A DNA stretch of 64,000 bases from G963665005 sp963665005 (GTDB lineage Bacteria > Bacillota > Clostridia > Christensenellales > SZUA-584), in the NCBI GenBank assembly GCA_963665005.2, contig CAXXTQ010000001.1, positions 1,364,001 through 1,428,000 on the forward strand, in the 5' to 3' direction. The notes beneath the pieces are model-generated. The model worked only from the letters and a program-made list of their open reading frames with translations. It was not told the origin of the DNA and did no database searches. Every line of letters begins with the position of its first letter. The stretch's first letter is position 1. Of the stretch, positions 36,121 through 46,076 are shown in pieces. The position numbers and the translations under genes are program-made.

Positions 36121-37605
36121 TTATTCGTTCAATGTATTGTATGCACTCTCGAGCATGGGATACAGCTGTTTAAAAACGGTATAAAGCTTTTCATAGACTT
36201 GGCTGTTTTCGGGATTTGGCAGATAACGTTTCTCTACTTGAATCATTCGTTTCGCGTCGTTAAAATCACGGCAGATACCAAGGCCGATGAATGCGCAGTA
36301 GGCCGTGCCGATTGCACCTGCGTGCCGCGCGTTATATGGAATCTCTACAGGAATACCGAGTATATCCGTCATAGCCTGCATCCAGTTGTGTCCGCCTGTT
36401 CCGCCGCCCACGATTCGAATGGTGTCGATAGAATTGCCTGTTTCCTCTTTATAAATTTCAATCTTTTGGCGCATGGTATAGCATATACCCTCAAGCAGGG
36501 CGCGTATCATATGCCGCCTGTCGTGCATGCTGGTGATGTTGAAGAACAGCGCCCTTGCATTTTGTGAAAGAGGAGGACGTTCGCCATGAAGCCAAGGGGT
36601 CGCAATCATACCAAGGCAGCCGGCCGGAACCTGGCCGGTCTCTTTATTGATGAGGTCAAATATATCCTCATTCATCTGCGATTTCTCGTAACGGTAAAAC
36701 TGCTCAATTGCCCAGTTTAAAGCCATGCAGGTCGCCTGAACCACATACAGTAGTATCTCTTTTTTTGGGCTCAAGCTCTGGTATAACTCGCCGACTCCGG
36801 GTCTCTGCTTTGGTTTTATGATACCAAGCCATCCCGAAGAGCCAAGGTAAAGATGCGCGTCGTCTGTGTCGCTGCAACCCGAGCCGATAGCGATAGCGGG
36901 AATATCTCCGCAGCCGCCGAATACCGGTGTGCCGGGCACAAGACCAAGCTCCGCGGCGGAAGTTTTAGAAAGCCCGCCAATTTTATCCCAAGGCATCATA
37001 AGCGGGCCAAATTTATTTTTGTCAAGGCCCGCGGCCTTCAAGATATGATCGTATTTCTTTTGCAGCGCGGGATCGGGTGTGCTGGTAAAGCTGTTGGTAA
37101 GGTCCACACCCTTTTTACCTGTCGCACGGAATTTAAGCCAAGAGTTGGCTTCAAAAAAGCAGTCAGTCTTTTCATAAACATCAGGCAGGTTTTCTTTAAA
37201 CCACATCAGGCGTGGAATGTAATCCTTATCACAGTATCTATCGGTATCAAGTCGTTTATTTAATTCCGCTGCCTGCCGCCCCGCCCGGCCGTCCAGCCAG
37301 ATGACTGCGCGATTCAATACATTACCATGTTTATCAACGGGGATAACGCTTTTCCACATGGTGCCAAAAACAATGCCTCGAATATTAGAAGGTTTAACTG
37401 ATGTTTTTACCAAAGCTTTCTTTGTAGCGTTACAAACATTGTTCCAATATTCCTCGGTGTCTTGTTCTCCCCAGCCGGCTTGCGGCGTATAAAGGCTATA
37501 GCCAGAGGTTGTACAGCTAAGAACGTTGCCGCCGGTATCGACTATGATGGCTTTTACGCTACTTGTCCCAAAGTCATAGGATAGTATATAAGATGTTGTA
37601 TCCAT
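36121..37605 (-). CDS. FGGY carbohydrate kinase, xylulokinase-like
   Basis: A 494-residue FGGY kinase: SYDFGTSSVKAIIVD phosphate-1 motif, GWGEQDTEEYWNNV (a xylulokinase/gluconokinase string), WLDGRAGRQ, GCGDIPAIAIGSG, LGSSGWLGI and IRIVGGGTGGHNWMQAMTDIL. The substrate is a pentulose or similar polyol; family ties do not fix it. It is the first enzyme gene after the DeoR regulator on this strand and is separated from the M81 gene by 44 nt. Confidence 0.87.
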   Translation of the reverse strand: MDTTSYILSYDFGTSSVKAIIVDTGGNVLSCTTSGYSLYTPQAGWGEQDTEEYWNNVCNATKKALVKTSVKPSNIRGIVFGTMWKSVIPVDKHGNVLNRAVIWLDGRAGRQAAELNKRLDTDRYCDKDYIPRLMWFKENLPDVYEKTDCFFEANSWLKFRATGKKGVDLTNSFTSTPDPALQKKYDHILKAAGLDKNKFGPLMMPWDKIGGLSKTSAAELGLVPGTPVFGGCGDIPAIAIGSGCSDTDDAHLYLGSSGWLGIIKPKQRPGVGELYQSLSPKKEILLYVVQATCMALNWAIEQFYRYEKSQMNEDIFDLINKETGQVPAGCLGMIATPWLHGERPPLSQNARALFFNITSMHDRRHMIRALLEGICYTMRQKIEIYKEETGNSIDTIRIVGGGTGGHNWMQAMTDILGIPVEIPYNARHAGAIGTAYCAFIGLGICRDFNDAKRMIQVEKRYLPNPENSQVYEKLYTVFKQLYPMLESAYNTLNE

Positions 37606-37826
37606 ATGAAAAGCTCTCCTTCCCGGATAATTTGAGGACGGAACAACAAAGCGTCACTGCTAAAAAATTAATTAAATTGTTTAGAGCGCCGCTTTTATCC
37701 AAAAGGTGGTTCATTATAATTTATACATTCCTAAAGTAAATCAATAATTTCAAACATTTTATAACGTGTCTTACCGATTATAATAATTTATTAAACACTT
37801 TCCTAAAATATTAAGCATCAGGTTAA

Positions 37827-38615
37827 TCACTCGGAAGAAGTCTCCTCCGGAAAATCTGCCAGTATTAGTTCTATCTTGCGTTTACGTATGCCTGAAATAT
37901 AGTTTTCCGAAAGATTTGTATCCGAAACAATAGTATGGATACTTTCAAGCGGACAGACGAAAGCAAAAGAGTTCCTTCCAAACTTGCCGCTGTCCGCGAC
38001 AAGGACGACTTTATCTGCGCACTGTATAATAATTCGGCGCACGATTACTTCTTCGCTGTTATAACCAAAGACGCCATTTGTAAATGTGATACCGCCGGCG
38101 CCGATAAAAGCCATATCCACAAAGAAATTCCGCAGAGCGCTCGTAGTAAGATCGCCGGACATGCAAAGTTCATCCGCGTTGATCCTCCCGCCCAGAGCGT
38201 ATAAATTGATATTTGTTCCCGCAAGTTCGTTTAATATTGCAAGTGAGTTAGTAAGCACGGTAACATTATTCATGGTTTTGATATTGCGCGCGATTTCCAG
38301 CGTTGTTGTGCCAATATCAAGAATAACAGTATCGCCTTCAGATATCATGCCCGCTGCTGTTCTACCTATAGAATTTTTTTCCGCAAGCGAGAGTGAGGCG
38401 CGTGGTGTATAAAGTGTTTCAAAGCCGGCGGTCGCGGTTGCAAGCACGGCGCCGCCATAAATTCTTTTTACAAGCTGTTGATCCTGCAAAGCCTCAAGGT
38501 CACGGCGTGCCGTTTCGTTCGATACATCAAACTGTTTTACGATATCCGAAATCTTAACGATTTTTGTACGCTTGAGTCCTTCCATAATGAGTACATGTCT
38601 TTCTTTTGCAAGCAT
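37827..38615 (-). CDS. DeoR/GlpR-family transcriptional regulator
   Basis: A 262-residue DeoR regulator. The N-terminal winged HTH is RHVLIMEGLKRTKIVKISDI...VSNETARRDLEALQ, and the sensor domain has GDTVILDIGTTTLEIARNI and the FIGAGGIT string typical of DeoR effector domains binding sugar phosphates. It is encoded upstream of the kinase/M81/Gfo operon in the same direction and divergently from the aminotransferase gene. It probably represses one or both; its ligand would be a phosphorylated product of the kinase. Confidence 0.9.
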   Translation of the reverse strand: MLAKERHVLIMEGLKRTKIVKISDIVKQFDVSNETARRDLEALQDQQLVKRIYGGAVLATATAGFETLYTPRASLSLAEKNSIGRTAAGMISEGDTVILDIGTTTLEIARNIKTMNNVTVLTNSLAILNELAGTNINLYALGGRINADELCMSGDLTTSALRNFFVDMAFIGAGGITFTNGVFGYNSEEVIVRRIIIQCADKVVLVADSGKFGRNSFAFVCPLESIHTIVSDTNLSENYISGIRKRKIELILADFPEETSSE

Positions 38616-38949
38616 AGGTTTTGTCTCCTCTATATATAAAAATTGTATTGATTAAAATGATTTATAGTAATAAATAAATCAAATTATATAATTATACTAT
38701 AGAATTATACTGTGATATTAAAAAAATATCAAGAAAAATGTTGAGATATACCAGATAAATAATCAAAATATAAATAAGATATTGACAAAACACCACTGAA
38801 ACTTGTAAAATAGTCACAATAGAGGATGTGTTTATGTTTATATATACAGGCACATTCAAAAAAGAGGCATCGCCCGCATTGATGTCTTATATAGACCGAA
38901 AAAATATCTTTGCATATTTCCAACTTTATTTTTCAGGAGGATTTCACTC
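38616..38949. promoter_or_regulatory. Divergent promoter region between DeoR and aminotransferase genes
   Basis: 334 nt, very AT-rich near the DeoR start, no gene. Two direct copies of AATTATACT (38690-38698, 38703-38711), 13 bp apart, are possible operator half-sites. The rightward promoter is at 38782-38811. Confidence 0.55.
38782..38811 (+). promoter_or_regulatory. Promoter of the aminotransferase operon
   Basis: TTGACA (38782-38787), 18-bp spacer, TAAAAT (38806-38811). It lies 138 nt upstream of the aminotransferase start and near the possible DeoR operator repeats. Confidence 0.7.
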
Positions 38950-40050
38950 ATGCAGGTACCAAAATTATTCAGCCCCGGCCCCGTAATGGTAAGAGATGAC
39001 GTGCGGCAGGCACTCATGCATTATGACATTTGTCATCGCGGCGCGGAATTTGAGGCGATGTTCGCAGACACACAAGATTTAATAAAAAAACTATTTAGCG
39101 CGGACGAGAGCTATTATTCAGTAATTGTATCCGGTTCGGGAACATCGGCAAATGAAGCTGTGCTTTCTTCAATATTCAAAGAAGGCGAGCAAGTGCTGTT
39201 GATAAGAAATGGTTTATTTTCAGACAGGCTCGGTGAGATCATAGAAAAATATAACATTCCCATGATTGACGCTTCGTTCGCCTGGGGGGAATATCCGAAT
39301 GCAGATATAATCGAAAATATGATTTTGGCGAACCCGAACGTAAAAGTTGTCACCATGGTCTTTCATGAAACCTCCACCGGAATGATTAATCCTGTGCATG
39401 AGGTGGGGCTGCTGTGCAAAAAATATAACAAACTTTTGTTTGTCGATGCGGTATCCGCAGCGGGAGGCCAGCTGGTAGACGTGGCGGATAACAACATAGC
39501 AATCGCGACTTCTGTGGGGGGCAAATGCGTAGGCGCTTTTCCGGGCTCTGCGTTTATCTGCGCGCGCGAGGATGTGCTGAAATCTATCACAGCCGAGCAG
39601 TGCAAAAACGTGTACCTAAGCCTTTATAAACATTATATAAGCGCTACTGCTTCGAGCCAGACGCCAAACACTCCTAACGTTACTCTTTTCTGGGCACTTA
39701 ACCGTGCGCTTAAGAATATAGAAGAAGAGGGGCTGGGAAACCGTGTAAAAGGGCGCGAAGACTGTGCCTCAATAATCCGAAACGGAATTAGGGAACTCGG
39801 GCTGCGTATGCTTATTGAGAAAAACATGTCAAGTACGGTAACTACGGTATTTTTGCCTGACGGTATAGATTTAGAGAAATTCATGCGGAAGATGGAAGAT
39901 CGCGGATATGTGCTATATGTCGGCAAAGGCAAGCTAAAGCAAGAGGGCGCTTTTCAGATAGCAACAATGGGTGAGATTTATGAGAAAGACTGTATTGCGT
40001 TTTTGGCAGAGCTAAAAGACTGTTTAAAAGCTTTAAAAAATAAGAATTAA
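38950..40050 (+). CDS. Class V aminotransferase (alanine-glyoxylate / phosphonate type)
   Basis: A 366-residue PLP enzyme. It starts PKLFSPGPVMVRDDVRQALM, has SGSGTSANEAVLSS (phosphate-binding loop), FHETSTGMINP, LFVDAVSAAGG (PLP Asp) and SVGGKCVGAFPG with the PLP-linked Lys. This order is that of alanine-glyoxylate and 2-aminoethylphosphonate-pyruvate aminotransferases. AGGAGG at 38936-38941 supports the start. No phosphonatase is nearby, so an amino-sugar or amino-acid to glyoxylate/pyruvate transfer, feeding the downstream 2-oxoacid dehydrogenase, is an inference. Confidence 0.85.
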   Translation: MQVPKLFSPGPVMVRDDVRQALMHYDICHRGAEFEAMFADTQDLIKKLFSADESYYSVIVSGSGTSANEAVLSSIFKEGEQVLLIRNGLFSDRLGEIIEKYNIPMIDASFAWGEYPNADIIENMILANPNVKVVTMVFHETSTGMINPVHEVGLLCKKYNKLLFVDAVSAAGGQLVDVADNNIAIATSVGGKCVGAFPGSAFICAREDVLKSITAEQCKNVYLSLYKHYISATASSQTPNTPNVTLFWALNRALKNIEEEGLGNRVKGREDCASIIRNGIRELGLRMLIEKNMSSTVTTVFLPDGIDLEKFMRKMEDRGYVLYVGKGKLKQEGAFQIATMGEIYEKDCIAFLAELKDCLKALKNKN

Positions 40051-40085
40051 AAATGCCACGAACACTTTTTAAGGAGTGAAAAGGG

Positions 40086-40860
40086 ATGAGTAAGGCAACC
40101 ATGGTCAAAGAACGAAATAATTATTGGCACAGAGTGTTTCCGAGGGAAAAACTTATTCCGCTGTTCATTTTTGTGCCTTTGGTGCTGGTGATCGGATTAA
40201 TCAATCCAACGTTCTTTATTTGGCAGACATGGCAGAATGTTTTGATGCAGGTTTCCAACGTGGGGATCATAGCGATAGGCGCTATGTTAGTTCTTACCTC
40301 GGGCGGGCTAGATTTTACAGCCGGTGATGGTGTAAGCCTTGCCGGTGTATTTGACGCGACTATATTCGTAGCAAGTAATATGAGCAAATACGGCAGCTAT
40401 TTTAGCGGGCGTTGCAATGGGCGACGTAATGGGCGCAATGAACGGCCTTATAATTACCAAGATGAAGATACAGCCTTTTATTACAACGTTATCTATGATG
40501 ACGATAATAAAAGGTTTTTTGCTTTTTATATCAGAGGGCACGCTTATACATATGGATGTTGAAGGCGCTACGTTTATACAGCTTGGACAGGGGATTATAT
40601 TGTTCCCTGGTTCTTTGGGAACAAACACCGCCGGTAATGCTCAAGGCATTCCAATAGTTTTTTTGATTTATATGGGCGTTGCGGTAATACTTATTTCGTC
40701 CGAGCTTCCCGAGATACTTGGTGCGAGCGACCGAATCATAGTGCTTAACGAGGGCAGGCAGACGGGCGAATTTGTTGTGGACGATAAGATAACACAGGAA
40801 ATCATTATGGCAAGTGCAACGGGCGTGGCAAAAGCCGCACCGGTTGTTAAATATAAATAA
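40086..40860 (+). pseudogene. Collapsed ABC transporter: permease fused to ATPase tail, with frameshift
   Basis: The first part is the N-terminal half of an RbsC-type permease (LTSGGLDFTAGDGVS). The frame shifts at about 40395-40400, after SKYGS; homology continues in the next frame as AILAGVAMGDVMGAMNGLIITKMKIQ. Near 40676 it passes without a break from permease (GIPIVFLIYMGV) into the last 60 residues of an RbsA-type ATPase (ILISSELPEILGASDRIIVLNEG). A deletion thus removed the permease end and most of an ATPase. A nonfunctional remnant of a former importer within this operon. Confidence 0.85.
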
Positions 40861-40881
40861 GGCAAAGGAGGTAATTAGTTA

Positions 40882-41856
40882 ATGAATTACAAAAAAGAGT
40901 TTCAGTTGGCAATGTACAAAAAATTATTTGAACTACGTGTATTTGAAAAAACGGTACAGGAAATGTATGAGACAGGTTTTATACCAAACTCCGCACATCT
41001 GTATATTGGCGAAGAGGCTATCGGATCCGGTGTTTGCATGGCAATGCGTCCGGATGATTATATGCTTCCGTCACATCGCGGACATGGACAGATACTCGCT
41101 AAAGGCTGCGATATGAATCGTATGATGGCTGAATTATTTGGTAAGGTTGACGGTTACTGCAAAGGCAAAGGCGGTTCTATGCATCTCGCTGTTGCGGAAC
41201 ATAACGTGCTGGGGTCAATAGGCATCGTAGGCAGTAACATGTCTCTGGCTGTCGGCGCAGGAATGGCGGCTAAAATGAACGGCAGCGGACAGGTTGCCGT
41301 ATGCTTTTTCGGAGACGGCGCCGCAAACCGAGGAACTTTCCATGAGAGTATGAATCTGGCGTCAGTTCAAAAACTGCCTATTATTTATGTTCTTGAAAAC
41401 AACTTTTATGCGATTTCAGAATGTTCGCGTGATATGACGAATATCAAAGAATTCTCCGTGCGGGCAAAGGGATATGGAATTCCCGGCTTTACTGTGGACG
41501 GCAACGACCCTTGGGCTGTGTACGAGTCTGCCAAAACGGCTATAGAGCGTGCGCGCAAGGGCGAAGGGCCTACTCTGCTTGAGTATGTCACATGGCGCCA
41601 TGTTGGCCATTACGAGGGTGATCCTGACGCACGCCAGTGGATTTACCGCAATAAAAAAGAGCACGAAAAATGGATGAAACGTGATCCTATTCCAAACACC
41701 CGAGCAATGCTTCTTGCGGACGGTGTTGCGACACAAGAGGAGATTGAGGAAATTGAAACCGGAGTAGCCAAGGCTGTTGAAGCGGCAGTAGAATTTGCGC
41801 ATAAAAGCCCATGGCCGGATGTTAAAGAGACGTATACCGACGTGTACGCTGAATAA
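40882..41856 (+). CDS. 2-Oxoacid (acetoin/pyruvate-type) dehydrogenase E1 alpha
   Basis: A 324-residue TPP-dependent E1 alpha. PNSAHLYIGEEAIGSGV, LPSHRGHGQILAKG and GKGGSMHLA are typical of the acetoin-dehydrogenase/PDH group; the TPP motif spans GDGAANRGTFHE to ENNFYAIS. AAGGAGG at 40864-40870 supports the ATG. It forms a heterotetramer with the E1 beta encoded 40 nt downstream. Acetoin and pyruvate dehydrogenases cannot be told apart safely by sequence alone; no acetoin regulator is nearby. Confidence 0.9.
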   Translation: MNYKKEFQLAMYKKLFELRVFEKTVQEMYETGFIPNSAHLYIGEEAIGSGVCMAMRPDDYMLPSHRGHGQILAKGCDMNRMMAELFGKVDGYCKGKGGSMHLAVAEHNVLGSIGIVGSNMSLAVGAGMAAKMNGSGQVAVCFFGDGAANRGTFHESMNLASVQKLPIIYVLENNFYAISECSRDMTNIKEFSVRAKGYGIPGFTVDGNDPWAVYESAKTAIERARKGEGPTLLEYVTWRHVGHYEGDPDARQWIYRNKKEHEKWMKRDPIPNTRAMLLADGVATQEEIEEIETGVAKAVEAAVEFAHKSPWPDVKETYTDVYAE

Positions 41857-41895
41857 ATCAAGAAGAATTAAGCGTAAGCAGAAAGGTAGTTTGAT

Positions 41896-42867
41896 ATGAG
41901 AGTTATAAGTTATCGTGAAGCAGTAATAGAAGCCATGGCCATAGAAATGGAACGTGACGAAAAAGTCTTTTTGGCCGGCGAAGATATAGGAGTGTTCGGG
42001 GGCGCTTTTGGCGCGTCTGCAGGGCTGCTTGAAAAATTCGGCTGTAACCGCGTTATAGATACACCTATAAGCGAAACAGCGATTTCCGGCATGGGTGTAG
42101 GTTCTGCGGTAGCAGGATACCGTCCAATCATCGAGATTATGTATATGGACTTTATCGGTGTGTGCATGGACGAGATTATGAATCAGGCGGGTAAGTTCCG
42201 ATACATGTTTGGAGGACAAATGCAGGTGCCGCTGACAATGCGTATGTGCGGCGGCAGCACGGTATACGGCGCGGCACATCACAGCCAATCACTAGAAGCG
42301 ATGCTGTGTCATATTCCGGGGATAAAGGTCGTTATGCCGGCTACGCCTGCGGATGTGAAGGGTCTTATTGCCGCGGCAGTTCGAGATAACAACCCTGTTA
42401 TGGTCGTAGAACACAAGGGGTTATACAACATGAAAGGCGAGTGTCCCAAGGGCGAATATATCGTACCCATCGGCAAGGCCGAGGTTGTGCGCGAAGGTAG
42501 CGATGTCACATTGGTTACATGGAGCCTTATGCGCCATAAGTGCGTAGAAGCGGCGAAACGCCTTGAAGGCGAAGGCATAGACTGCGAAATAATAGATCTT
42601 CGCTCGCTCAAGCCTTTTGATAAAGAAGCAATTTTTTCTTCGGTAAAGAAAACAAATAAGCTGGTTATTGTGCATGAAGCGAACAAGACGTGCGGCCTTG
42701 GCGCAGAGATCGCGGCCACTATTGCTGAATCTTGCATCGAGTATCTCGACGCGCCCATAATGCGAATTGCCGGGCCGGATACTACCGTGCCTTTCAGCCC
42801 GCCGCTCGAAGAAGAGTTCCGCGTAAACGCGGATAATATAATAGAAGGCGTAAAATCCATATTATAA
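41896..42867 (+). CDS. 2-Oxoacid dehydrogenase E1 beta
   Basis: A 323-residue transketolase-like E1 beta: VFLAGEDIGVFGGAFGASAG, DTPISETAISGMGVGSAV (Glu region that activates TPP), MYMDFIGVCMDEIMNQAGK and a C-terminal domain from VTLVTWSLMRHKCVEAAKRL. Partner of the E1 alpha upstream; together they decarboxylate the 2-oxo acid or cleave acetoin and acylate the E2 lipoyl arm. The start follows GAAAGGTAG. Confidence 0.9.
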   Translation: MRVISYREAVIEAMAIEMERDEKVFLAGEDIGVFGGAFGASAGLLEKFGCNRVIDTPISETAISGMGVGSAVAGYRPIIEIMYMDFIGVCMDEIMNQAGKFRYMFGGQMQVPLTMRMCGGSTVYGAAHHSQSLEAMLCHIPGIKVVMPATPADVKGLIAAAVRDNNPVMVVEHKGLYNMKGECPKGEYIVPIGKAEVVREGSDVTLVTWSLMRHKCVEAAKRLEGEGIDCEIIDLRSLKPFDKEAIFSSVKKTNKLVIVHEANKTCGLGAEIAATIAESCIEYLDAPIMRIAGPDTTVPFSPPLEEEFRVNADNIIEGVKSIL

Positions 42868-42933
42868 ACGGTTATTATATAATGATGCTGCAATTTTATT
42901 TTAGTTGTGTATATACATTAGGAGGAAAGAAGA

Positions 42934-44325
42934 GTGGCACAAAGAGTAATTATACCAAGGCTCGGGCAGACTATGACGGAAGGAATTGTCACACAATGGT
43001 TTAAAAAGGACGGCGATACCGTTGCTGTCGATGACGACATTTACGAGCTTGAATACGATAAATCTACGGCGGATGTGCAGGCGAAAAAGGCAGGAGTACT
43101 GCGTATTTTAGTTGAAGAAGGTGCAACGGTACCGCTGGGCGAAGCTGTTGCGATAATATTGGAAAATGGCGAAACTCTGGAGCAGGTGCTTTCGCAAAAA
43201 ACGTACGAAGTCGCAAGCTCCGCTAAGAGCGATGTGCCCGTAAAATCAGTTCAACAAACAGCAAAACCGCAGGCAAAGACGGAGCGTGTTTCCGCGTCGC
43301 CTATGGTCAAGCGGCTGGCGGCAGAACACGGAATAGAGCTTTTAACACTTACGCCCTCCGCGCCGAATGGAAGGCTTTCAAAAGCGGATGTTGAACGTTA
43401 TTTAGAAGAACGCTCAAAGGCACCCGTTAGCACTGCGCCCGAGCCTGCTACGGCTGAAAGTGTAAGATCATCACCAATGGCGAAAAAGATTGCGAAAGAA
43501 TTAGGTGTTGATATAAATGCTGTGACCGCCGCGGACGGCAGGAGTATAACCAAAGATGATGTAATAAATTTTGCAGAGGCCAATAGTGGGAGGGAGAGCA
43601 AAGATCGGGAGACTTATAAACCGCGTGAAAGCAGGAGAGAGCTGCTGCGTGGTATGCGCAAAATTATATCAAAGCGTATGGCACATAGCTATTTTACATA
43701 TCCTACAGTCACACTGACTACCGATGCGGATATGAGCGAGCTTATGAGATTTCGCGCAAAATACAACAAAGAGCACATGGACGAGCAGAATAATGCCGAT
43801 ATCAAGCTGTCGGTAACAGACATTATACTCGCCGCGGCCGCGAAGGCACTTCGTGAAAACGAAATTATCAACGCTTATATTGATGGTGACGAAATTGTTT
43901 ATCAAGAGGACATTAATATCGGCATGGCGGTAGGGCTTGAAAACGGTCTTGTTGTTCCCGTACTGCGAAATACGGATAAATTAACGTTTGAAGCGTTATC
44001 TAAGCAAACCAAACGCCTTGCCGAAGCCGCAAAAAAAGGCACGATATCCGCAGACGAAATGAAGGGCGGAACATTCACCGTGACGAATCTTGGTACCGCG
44101 GGCATTGACTCGTTTAATCCTATTATTAACTTTCCCGAAAGCGCAATTTTGGGTGTAGGCCGTACTATCGAAAAACCGGTAGTTTTAAATGGCGAGATTA
44201 TTATTCGTCCAAAGGCCGTTCTTTCATTAACGCATGATCATAGGCTAATAGATGGGATACCTGCTTCGAAATTTTTGAAAGCGGTGGTAAATTACATCGA
44301 GAACCCAAGACTTATAACTAATTAA
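42934..44325 (+). CDS. 2-Oxoacid dehydrogenase E2 (acyltransferase) with two peripheral-binding domains
   Basis: A 463-residue E2 with a GTG start behind AGGAGG. It has an N-terminal lipoyl domain (residues 1-80, lipoyl Lys43 in EYDKSTADV), then two peripheral-subunit-binding domains (about 121-157 and 179-214, each starting SxSPMVKRLA or RSSPMAKKIA), and the catalytic acyltransferase domain from about 230. The catalytic motif near the end is THDHRLIDGIPASKF. Most E2 proteins have a single binding domain; two is unusual. It accepts the acyl group from E1 and passes it to CoA. Confidence 0.9.
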   Translation: MAQRVIIPRLGQTMTEGIVTQWFKKDGDTVAVDDDIYELEYDKSTADVQAKKAGVLRILVEEGATVPLGEAVAIILENGETLEQVLSQKTYEVASSAKSDVPVKSVQQTAKPQAKTERVSASPMVKRLAAEHGIELLTLTPSAPNGRLSKADVERYLEERSKAPVSTAPEPATAESVRSSPMAKKIAKELGVDINAVTAADGRSITKDDVINFAEANSGRESKDRETYKPRESRRELLRGMRKIISKRMAHSYFTYPTVTLTTDADMSELMRFRAKYNKEHMDEQNNADIKLSVTDIILAAAAKALRENEIINAYIDGDEIVYQEDINIGMAVGLENGLVVPVLRNTDKLTFEALSKQTKRLAEAAKKGTISADEMKGGTFTVTNLGTAGIDSFNPIINFPESAILGVGRTIEKPVVLNGEIIIRPKAVLSLTHDHRLIDGIPASKFLKAVVNYIENPRLITN

Positions 44326-44335
44326 GGAGAAGAAA

Positions 44336-46045
44336 ATGGCACAAAGAGTAATAATTCCTCGATTGGGTCAGACCATGACAGAGGGTATTGTTGTCCGCTG
44401 GTATAAACAGCAGGACGAGAAAGTCGCGGTTGGAGACCCTGTATATGAGTTGGAATACGATAAGGCGGTAGCTACGGTAGAAGCGAAAAAGGCGGGAGTA
44501 CTAAAGCGGCTTGTTAACGAAGGCGCGGCAGTTCCTGTCGGCGATACGATTGGTATTATTCTCGAAGAAGGCGAAAAGCTAGAAGATATTATCGCGCAAA
44601 AGACTTTTAATGTCGTGATTCCAGATAAGGCAGACTCAAAGAATAAGCCGGAGGTTGGCGCAAAAGTTATCGTTATCGGCGGCGGCCCGGGCGGTTATGT
44701 TGCCGCTATTCGTCTGGGGATTTTGGGTGCGAAGGTAATACTTATTGAAAAGGATAAAGTTGGCGGCACATGTTTAAATCGCGGCTGTATACCCACAAAG
44801 GCGCTGCTGCAAAGCGCAGAAGTTTATTCAGCATGTCTTGCGGCAGAGGAATTCGGCGTTGAGGCAAAAAATGTTTCGTTTGACCTTGCCAAGATAAACG
44901 CGCGAAAACAAAAAATTGTGAATACACTTGTAAAAGGCGTGCAGGTTTTGCTTGCGGCGCGCAAGATTGAGATAATATCAGGCATCGCTTCGTTTGAGTC
45001 TGCTCATACCGTTTTAGTAAAACTAATGGATGGGAGCGAAAAGAAGCTTACGGCAGATAACATTATAATAGCAACGGGATCTGTGCCCGCAAAGCCGCCG
45101 ATATCCGGAATTGATGGAAAGAACGTTATAACAAGTAAAGAGGCGCTCGATGTTTCGAGCATACCAAAGAGCATGATTATCATAGGCGGTGGTGTCATAG
45201 GCATGGAGTTAGGTTCGATCTATTCGAAATTTGGCTGTAAAATCACTCTGCTCGAGGCCATGCCGGATATTTTGCCAAACATAGACGCGGAGGTTGTAAA
45301 AAATTATCGCCGCGCGGTAAAAAAACTAATGGATATTCATTCGGGCGCGTTGGTTTCTAAAATAGAAGATGATGAAGACGGTAAACGAGTCATATACAAG
45401 ATTGAAGATAAAGAGCAGAGCGCGAAGGCTGATGTTGTGCTTGTAGCCATTGGGCGCCGGCCGAATCTGGAAGAGCTGAATCTTAAAGCTGCCGGAATAA
45501 TGAACGAGCGCGGCTGTGTGACTGTAGATAATGAGTTTAAAACAAACGTTGACGGAATATACTGTGTAGGCGACGCGAACGGGAAGACCATGCTGGCGCA
45601 CGCCGCTTCGGCTCAGGCTATTGATGTGGCTGACAGAATAACCGGGAATACTGTATCGGCAGGTAACAGGCATGATATAGTACCGAGTTGTATTTATACT
45701 CATCCGGAAATAGGCATAGTCGGAAAAACAGAGCAGCAACTGAAATTGGAAGGCGTGGGCTATAAAGTCTGCAAATTCAGCCTAAGGGCAAACGGGAGGT
45801 CACTCGTTCTCGGTAAAGGAGATGGGTTCGTAAAAATACTTGCCGGCGAAAAACACGGCGAAGTTTTGGGCGTGCACATCATTGGCCCATTTGCAACAGA
45901 GCTTATCGGCGAATGCGCGCTTGCTATGCGTCTGGAATGCTGTATTGAGGACATAGCGGGCACTATCCACGCGCACCCTACTGTCGGTGAAGCTATCATG
46001 GAAGCAGCGGAAACCGGATTGTTTGGCGCAACACACAGCTTGTAA
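44336..46045 (+). CDS. lpdA: Dihydrolipoamide dehydrogenase E3 with N-terminal lipoyl domain
   Basis: A 569-residue E3. Residues 1-80 form a lipoyl domain (Lys43 in EYDKAVATV) very similar to that of the E2 gene just upstream. The flavoenzyme part follows: VIVIGGGPGGYVAAIRLG (FAD), redox Cys pair in GGTCLNRGCIPTKALL, a second Rossmann GGGVIGMELGSIYSKFG (NAD), YCVGDANGKTMLAHAAS and the C-terminal catalytic HAHPTVGEA. Lipoyl-E3 fusions are known in Gram-positive acetoin/pyruvate complexes. It reoxidises the dihydrolipoyl groups with NAD+. Confidence 0.93.
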   Translation: MAQRVIIPRLGQTMTEGIVVRWYKQQDEKVAVGDPVYELEYDKAVATVEAKKAGVLKRLVNEGAAVPVGDTIGIILEEGEKLEDIIAQKTFNVVIPDKADSKNKPEVGAKVIVIGGGPGGYVAAIRLGILGAKVILIEKDKVGGTCLNRGCIPTKALLQSAEVYSACLAAEEFGVEAKNVSFDLAKINARKQKIVNTLVKGVQVLLAARKIEIISGIASFESAHTVLVKLMDGSEKKLTADNIIIATGSVPAKPPISGIDGKNVITSKEALDVSSIPKSMIIIGGGVIGMELGSIYSKFGCKITLLEAMPDILPNIDAEVVKNYRRAVKKLMDIHSGALVSKIEDDEDGKRVIYKIEDKEQSAKADVVLVAIGRRPNLEELNLKAAGIMNERGCVTVDNEFKTNVDGIYCVGDANGKTMLAHAASAQAIDVADRITGNTVSAGNRHDIVPSCIYTHPEIGIVGKTEQQLKLEGVGYKVCKFSLRANGRSLVLGKGDGFVKILAGEKHGEVLGVHIIGPFATELIGECALAMRLECCIEDIAGTIHAHPTVGEAIMEAAETGLFGATHSL

Positions 46046-46076
46046 TTATAAAAAAATTTGAGAGGAGAATAATAAT

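Noticed and set aside
41416..42288. 290-codon minus-strand frame across E1 alpha and E1 beta
   Set aside because: It spans two clearly conserved genes in antisense and is His/Cys/Tyr-rich in a way typical of reversed codon use.
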